Shown one piece after another: positions 59,270-64,000 of a DNA stretch of 64,000 nt. The stretch is taken from the NCBI RefSeq assembly GCF_000632845.1, contig NZ_CP007474.1:930001-994000 (forward strand), read 5' to 3'. The notes beneath the pieces were generated by a model. The model was not told the DNA's origin. It saw only the letters and a list, made by a program, of their open reading frames with translations, and made no database searches. The DNA is from Ehrlichia japonica (GTDB lineage Bacteria > Pseudomonadota > Alphaproteobacteria > Rickettsiales > Anaplasmataceae). Made by a program: the position numbers and the translations under genes. Each line of letters starts with the position of its first letter. Within the stretch, counting starts at the first letter, position 1.

Positions 59270-60085
59270 ATGTTAAACTATACGTTAGATTATCTCAGTA
59301 CTAAATTTAACATTACCCCTCTAATAGGAGTAGAATTAGAATTCTATTTTGATAATATAAATTCAAACAATATCAGCTCATTAGTTACCAATATTAAGGA
59401 GAGGATATCTCCTTTTAACTGTAACATAACAAAAGAACAAGATAGTTTACAATATGAGATACAAACATCTACAACTACCAAAATTTCTAATTTTATTCTT
59501 GAGCTTAATCTTATAAAAGAAATTTTAGCAGACAGTATAAAACATTTTGGAGGAAGTATTAATTTTTCTGCAAAACCATATTTAGACAAACCAGGAAGCG
59601 CATTTCATATACACATAAATTTACTTGATTCTAATAACAACAATTTATTTTTTAATCAAAATAACAAAATGAGTGATTATTTATCGTACAGCATAGGAGG
59701 GTTATGTTCTCTAATGAAAAAACATATGATTTTCTTTGCTCCAAATAACAACTCCTACTTAAGATACATACATGCTGATATAGATACTCCAACAACTATA
59801 AGCTGGGGAGGAAATAACAGAAGTGCCTCCATCCGTATACCAAGCACCAGCACAGATCCAACAAAATGTAGAATAGAACATAGAGTACCTGGAGCAGACT
59901 GTAATTATAACCAAGCTATAACATCAGTTTTGCAAGGAATAATTTACGGAATAGAGAAAAAAATACAGCCACCACCAAAAATCCATGGAATATCGTCAGA
60001 TATACAATATAACCTTGAAAAATTACCACTAAGTTTAAATGAAGCAATAAAGTATCATATAAATAGGACTTCAACACCTGCATAG
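59270..60085 (+). CDS. short glutamine-synthetase-like protein
   Basis: 271 residues matching only the catalytic domain of glutamine synthetase. VELEFYF (21-27), QYEIQ (61-65), GSAFHIHIN (109-117), FAPNNNSYLRY (156-166), SWGGNNRSASIRIP (178-191) and RIEHRVPGADCN (201-212) follow the metal, ATP and glutamate sites in order. The usual N-terminal beta-grasp domain of about 100 residues and the C-terminal part are missing, since typical GlnA has about 450-470. It might be a gamma-glutamyl ligase of other specificity or a degenerate enzyme. It is six bases after pstC. The last 35 codons lie inside a tandem repeat that continues past the stop. Confidence 0.8.
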   Translation: MLNYTLDYLSTKFNITPLIGVELEFYFDNINSNNISSLVTNIKERISPFNCNITKEQDSLQYEIQTSTTTKISNFILELNLIKEILADSIKHFGGSINFSAKPYLDKPGSAFHIHINLLDSNNNNLFFNQNNKMSDYLSYSIGGLCSLMKKHMIFFAPNNNSYLRYIHADIDTPTTISWGGNNRSASIRIPSTSTDPTKCRIEHRVPGADCNYNQAITSVLQGIIYGIEKKIQPPPKIHGISSDIQYNLEKLPLSLNEAIKYHINRTSTPA

Positions 60086-60401
60086 ATGTAACTACAGACC
60101 TTAACAACTTTTAAAAATAATTATATAAAAAAAAACACACAACCCTACTCAAAATTTATGGGATATCTCAGATATACAATATAACCTTGAAAAATTACCA
60201 CTAAGTTTAAATGAAGCAGTAAAGTATCATATAAATAGGACTTCAACACCTGCATAGATGTAACTACAGGCCTTAACAACTTTTAAAAATAATTGTATAA
60301 AAAAAACACACAACCCTACTCAAAATTTATGGGATATCTCAGATATACAATATAGACTTGAAAAATTATCACTAAGTTTAAATAAAGCAATAAAGTATCA
60401 T
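59977..60401. repeat. tandem repeat of about 171 bp across the gene end
   Basis: Units at 59977-60150, 60151-60321 and a partial third at 60322-60401. The first contains the last 35 codons and stop of the glutamine-synthetase-like gene. The second is nearly identical and still encodes the same C-terminus with one Ile-to-Val change and the same stop, so it is recent. The third is more diverged and cut off. Anchors are TATACAAT at 60001, 60173 and 60344. Confidence 0.95.
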
Positions 60402-60841
60402 TTAGTATGAGTAAATCAGCTTTATGTACACAATCCTTTAGCCATAGGTTAATAATCAAATATAATGATAAGCATTAACATCATAAAGTTTATTGTAATC
60501 TGATAAAATTATAAATATAAAAGAAGTTTCTTTGTTATGAAGTAACATAAACTATATTTTACTTGGATAATCAAAGACTGATTTTATATCAGGTATATAA
60601 CATTTGTCTTTTAATATACTCGCATTATGAAATAGATAGAAGGATATCATATCAAGTGATATAAAATGCTTATTTACAATATTATATGAAACTATAAATT
60701 AACTAAAAACATCAAAAAGAAATACAATTCTAGTGACTAAGTATAACATACAGCTAAAATTTTCATTTATTAGATTGATGCAATTATCTAATCATATACC
60801 TCATATACGTGTATAGTTTATTTCTACTTTACCTTACACTA
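60086..60841. other. spacer after the glutamine-synthetase-like gene
   Basis: About 760 bp. The left 315 bp are the extra repeat units. The rest is AT-rich with no gene; a 60-codon frame at its right end overlaps the next gene in antisense and is rejected. Confidence 0.6.
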
Positions 60842-61633
60842 TTAAACATTAAGTTGCAGTCCATCATAACCAACTATTATATTATCTTTAGAATGACTTC
60901 TTACATAATCAACCAAAGAATAGTACTCAAGATAATGACTCATATGAGTCAAAACAGCAATTTCTGGCTTAAACTCTTTTATCCAATCTAAACATAAATC
61001 TACATGAGAATGTGCAAAACTTGCATCATACTTTAAGCAACCTAATATCAACACTTTCTTGTTATATAAAAATTTACAAGACTCTTCTGGAAAAGATTGG
61101 ACATCGGTACAATAAGCGACTTTATCATTGAATATAAATCCATTAGACTCACTAATACCATGTAACTGTCTTATAGCTAATATACGAAAATCTTTAATAG
61201 CAAATTCTTTATAGTGATATATTACATTCACTGTCAAATGATGGCACCTCTTCCAGGTAGAAGTATATGCACTAGGAATAAAGAAATATGAGTTACTAGC
61301 AGTTAATAAACATAAAGTATCCATATCACTGTATACAGGTATGCTATTCAAACCATGCTTAGGAACAAATGGCTGAAGATCAGAAATACCATCACAATGA
61401 TCCGAATGGAAATGAGTATACAATACCGCATCAACAGATGATAAATTATTTTGTAATGCCTGAAATCTTAAGTCAGGAGTAGTATCAACAAGCAGCTGCG
61501 TATCTTTGCTTTCAACAAATATTGAAGACCTCATCCGTTTATTATACCTTACACTTGAACCACAAGCATCACACTTACAGCCTACAATTGGTACACCTCC
61601 AGATGAACCACACCCAAGAATTGTTATTCTCAT
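60842..61633 (-). CDS. PhnP-like metallo-beta-lactamase hydrolase
   Basis: A 263-residue MBL-fold phosphodiesterase of the PhnP / RNase Z-like group. The zinc motif is THFHSDHCDG (73-82). A cysteine cluster GCKCDACG (18-25) forms the extra structural metal site found in PhnP. Later ligands are in AYCTDVQSFPEESC, HSHVDL and LTHMSHYLEY. PhnP cleaves cyclic ribosyl phosphates in phosphonate use, but in bacteria lacking phn genes the substrate is unknown. No phn gene is near. Confidence 0.87.
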   Translation of the reverse strand: MRITILGCGSSGGVPIVGCKCDACGSSVRYNKRMRSSIFVESKDTQLLVDTTPDLRFQALQNNLSSVDAVLYTHFHSDHCDGISDLQPFVPKHGLNSIPVYSDMDTLCLLTASNSYFFIPSAYTSTWKRCHHLTVNVIYHYKEFAIKDFRILAIRQLHGISESNGFIFNDKVAYCTDVQSFPEESCKFLYNKKVLILGCLKYDASFAHSHVDLCLDWIKEFKPEIAVLTHMSHYLEYYSLVDYVRSHSKDNIIVGYDGLQLNV

Positions 61634-62108
61634 AAAAAATCAACATATTGACGTATGATCAATATCATTAGTAGCTTTACTAGTCAAGCATATAAATTAT
61701 TGCTCTACTATATGCACATATATAAATTAGGATCATAAAATTAATATACTACCTATACCTGTGGTATTATCTACTCACTCATGTCAAAGTTCTATTATAG
61801 ACTAAATATATCTCAGATATATAATAGATAGTAAGACAAGTTCAAATATAGCCTTATTAAACTAGATTATTAATCAGTATACCTATAATATTACTTTCCC
61901 GTTTATTTCAAATACTATTATAGATTATAAACATATTCCAAATATACAGCGTATATCTAGATTATAGACAAGTTTCAAAACATGACACAATGATTACTTG
62001 ATTTTGCTGTAACTTAACATACAAAATAACTTACTTTATTCTATATTGACCATTACATTTTTAAATGCACTTCATAATTCGTACAAATTTATACATGAAC
62101 ATTAAATT
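61634..62108. other. spacer left of the edge cluster
   Basis: About 475 bp without a gene. Two faintly similar stretches (TCTATTATAGACTAAATATA near 61790 and CTATTATAGATTATAAACAT near 61912) hint at another old tandem duplication. No terminator was identified. Confidence 0.45.
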
Positions 62109-62645
62109 CTACTCCATATTTTGGCTTTGAGCATATATGGTACGCAATTTTAAAACATCCTCTTCTGAAAAAAATATACTCTTAATTTTACTAATGTTAA
62201 TATTCCTTCTTTTTAATTCCGCAGCACGTTTTACTTCCAATACATTTTGTTCAGTAACTTCTTCATTTTCTGGTATCAAGCTTTCCTGTATTACAGAATA
62301 AAAGTTACACACTTCAACCAACACATCTTCAATTTTATCAGTATTAACACTCAAATTACTAGTAATGACTCTTACTAAATATTCAGACATTGCTTTCAAT
62401 TTTTCTTGTGGTATGTAACATAATGCAAGTCCTGAATCATCTTTTTCCATTAACTTACAACTATTATCTCTTAATCCAAAAACTGTATACTGAATTTTAT
62501 CATTCAAAAAATCCATCTCACAAGTATAACTTGTACAATAATTTAATGCGTATATTAATCCAAGACAACCATGCATATTAGCTTCACATCGAGTACTAGA
62601 CATTATATATAAAAGCATTATTGATAGTATTACGCTAACCTTCAT
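62109..62645 (-). CDS. small exported protein of unknown function
   Basis: 178 residues with a clear signal peptide (about 1-22, core VILSIMLLYIMSS, possible cleavage after CEA). The mature part has several cysteines in the first third (GCLGL, NYCTSYTCEM, NSCKLM, LCYIP), suggesting disulfides, then an acidic helical tail. I recognise no family. The start overlaps the preceding gene by 11 bp, so it belongs to the same transcript as the PilO-like and PilM/N-like genes and may act with them at the envelope. Confidence 0.7.
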   Translation of the reverse strand: MKVSVILSIMLLYIMSSTRCEANMHGCLGLIYALNYCTSYTCEMDFLNDKIQYTVFGLRDNSCKLMEKDDSGLALCYIPQEKLKAMSEYLVRVITSNLSVNTDKIEDVLVEVCNFYSVIQESLIPENEEVTEQNVLEVKRAAELKRRNINISKIKSIFFSEEDVLKLRTIYAQSQNME

Positions 62646-63261
62646 TAATAAACCTAGCTATTATATTATATAATTCAAATGAAATACTACCACGTACAAT
62701 AGGTATAGTTTCACCTTTCAATGCAGCTTGTAATACTTCATTTGTAATATCGGTATTTTTCTCAATATTCAAACTAATAACTTTGACATATCCAGAAATA
62801 TCATTGTATATCGCATTAAGGAATAAAAATACCTGCTCATCACTAATAGATGAAAACCTAATTTCAATATGACGCTTAATTACATCTATATGTTGTTTAT
62901 TATATATATCATTAACTACTTTAGGACTAGATATGTTTATCTGAAAATTAAAAAGATAATACTTCTTAAACAAATTGCTTATCAATGCTCCTAAATTTTC
63001 TTCGTAGAAAGTACTATATATATTTGAAGTTGATATCTCTTGCCATAAAATTCCACTATCATTTAGCATTGCTTCGTGCTTGTGAACGTTCATGACTTTG
63101 AAACTCAATTTTTGAATTTCATCAGCAATACGTAAATTATTTTGCACGATATAAGTATTAGATCTATATAAATAATGTAATGTCACAGACAAGGTAACCA
63201 ACAACATTATACATACCCATACTTTTATTATACAGTATCTTTTTAACAGTTTACTATTCAT
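62635..63261 (-). CDS. PilO/GspM-like membrane protein
   Basis: 208 residues. There is a short cytoplasmic N-terminus, one membrane span at about 11-29, a coiled-coil-like stretch (about 30-60), and a periplasmic alpha/beta domain with IKRHIEIRFSSISDEQVFLF (about 126-145). That layout, with a ferredoxin-like domain containing xxhxhhFxGxxxxhhxFL, is that of PilO and GspM. The evidence is topology and context only; no sequence motif is diagnostic. It overlaps both neighbours. Confidence 0.5.
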   Translation of the reverse strand: MNSKLLKRYCIIKVWVCIMLLVTLSVTLHYLYRSNTYIVQNNLRIADEIQKLSFKVMNVHKHEAMLNDSGILWQEISTSNIYSTFYEENLGALISNLFKKYYLFNFQINISSPKVVNDIYNKQHIDVIKRHIEIRFSSISDEQVFLFLNAIYNDISGYVKVISLNIEKNTDITNEVLQAALKGETIPIVRGSISFELYNIIARFINEG

Positions 63262-64000
63262 TACGGTACTTCTCTAGTTTCACCACAACAATTTTTTGAC
63301 CATCTGAAATATTGGGTGCAATATCTATTACCTCTACCTCACAATCTTTAAATTCTTTTATCATTCTATCTTTTAAGTCGTTAAAATAATATAAAAACTG
63401 TTTGTCCTCCACAAACTTCAATAATAGTTTTACTGTTATACCATTACTGTTTGTATTGAATGACAAGTAATTGATTTTAAAGCCTTTTAAATCGATTTTT
63501 CGCAATTGCAAAATTAAGTCAAAAGAAAAAAAATCATCTGCTAAAAGCAATTTATACACATCTATTGTTTCATACATTTCACTAATTCGTCTCACTTGAG
63601 CATCTTGATTAATTCTTTCAACTCGAGACACTAATTCTTCTTTATGAAGTAGTAGATCAATTTTCTCATCATAACCATTATTTATACTAAACATATAAGC
63701 TACATTTAGCAAAGACATCAGTACAATAAAACATAATAAAGAAGGTATGAAATACTTATTAAAGAAGAAAATTCTACAGAACAAGCTGGTATTCTTCGTA
63801 TGCAAAATCTTCAATGGTTTCTTTTCTGTAATAGCGCACAATACTACAGTATCACAAAATTCACTCATAACACTTGAGGATTGTTTCAACATTAAAATTT
63901 TTGATAATTCATATGGAGTAAAGATACTCTTATTTATATTCTTAAAATCAAATAATAATAAACTAGTTTTGATATCACTAGAAGTTATAATGTACAAATT
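63254..64000 (-). CDS. PilN/GspL-like membrane protein (partial)
   Basis: At least 247 residues, with the frame open to the right edge of the window, so the 5' end is missing. A TTG at 63997 is the only start candidate in view and is unlikely to be the true one. The visible part is cytoplasmic for about 90 residues. A membrane span follows (about 84-106, core FIPSLLCFIVLMSLLNVAYM), then a coiled-coil and a periplasmic domain. This is the layout of GspL or of a PilM-PilN fusion. It overlaps the following gene by 8 bp. Function by topology and neighbours only. Confidence 0.5.
   Translation of the reverse strand, partial: NLYIITSSDIKTSLLLFDFKNINKSIFTPYELSKILMLKQSSSVMSEFCDTVVLCAITEKKPLKILHTKNTSLFCRIFFFNKYFIPSLLCFIVLMSLLNVAYMFSINNGYDEKIDLLLHKEELVSRVERINQDAQVRRISEMYETIDVYKLLLADDFFSFDLILQLRKIDLKGFKINYLSFNTNSNGITVKLLLKFVEDKQFLYYFNDLKDRMIKEFKDCEVEVIDIAPNISDGQKIVVVKLEKYRNE

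Overview
The window is a stretch of chromosome from an obligate intracellular alphaproteobacterium of the family Anaplasmataceae, most probably genus Ehrlichia. The grounds are a very AT-rich sequence, long gene-poor spacers with degenerate tandem repeats of about 150-220 bp, the protein families present (COQ9, PstC/PstS, a fused ferric-iron permease, an HlyD-type type I secretion adaptor, biotin and arginine synthesis genes), and separate rpoB and rpoC genes. The species cannot be fixed by reading alone. No phage, insertion sequence, CRISPR array, rRNA or plasmid-type gene was seen.

Layout. 1-3.5 kb: dnaE on the minus strand. 3.5-6.7 kb: two paralogous secreted proteins that read as EndoU-type nucleases, with related repeats in their 3' flanks. 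6.7-10.5 kb: bolA, pdxH, a patatin-like phospholipase and a small serine esterase. 11-18 kb: argH, def, pyrD-coaX, a membrane-anchored MotE/MgtE-N-like protein, and a lone mrpE. 18-22.2 kb: long spacers around rnhB, then a YqaA-type membrane protein just downstream of tRNA-Arg(CCT). 22.5-23.7 kb: bioF.

23.8-39.6 kb is one dense minus-strand block: rpsL-rpsG-fusA-tuf-tRNA-Trp-secE-nusG-rplK-rplA-rplJ-rplL-rpoB-rpoC. It joins the classical str and beta operons, with a good promoter upstream of rpsL and a hairpin terminator after rpoC. After a 1.4-kb spacer with a possible gene remnant come a membrane protein of unknown role, ribonuclease J, COQ9, the HlyD adaptor, the iron permease, cytochrome b561, a nitronate monooxygenase-like protein, a Sco1 copper chaperone, pstS, rpsU, sucC-sucD, alaS, pstC, a short glutamine-synthetase-like protein and a PhnP-like hydrolase. 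The last 2 kb hold three overlapping minus-strand genes that look like a reduced PilM/N-PilO (GspL-GspM) inner-membrane set plus a small exported protein.

Most genes are housekeeping: replication, transcription, translation, the TCA cycle, respiration-linked assembly (COQ9, Sco1, b561) and cofactor synthesis. The parts most likely to bear on host interaction are the EndoU pair, the patatin-like lipase, the HlyD adaptor and the trio at the right edge. A theme of the spacers is that copies of gene 3' ends lie just downstream of the gene. This is clear for the glutamine-synthetase-like gene, rnj and the MotE-like gene, and possible for pdxH, which suggests repeated local tandem duplication followed by decay.
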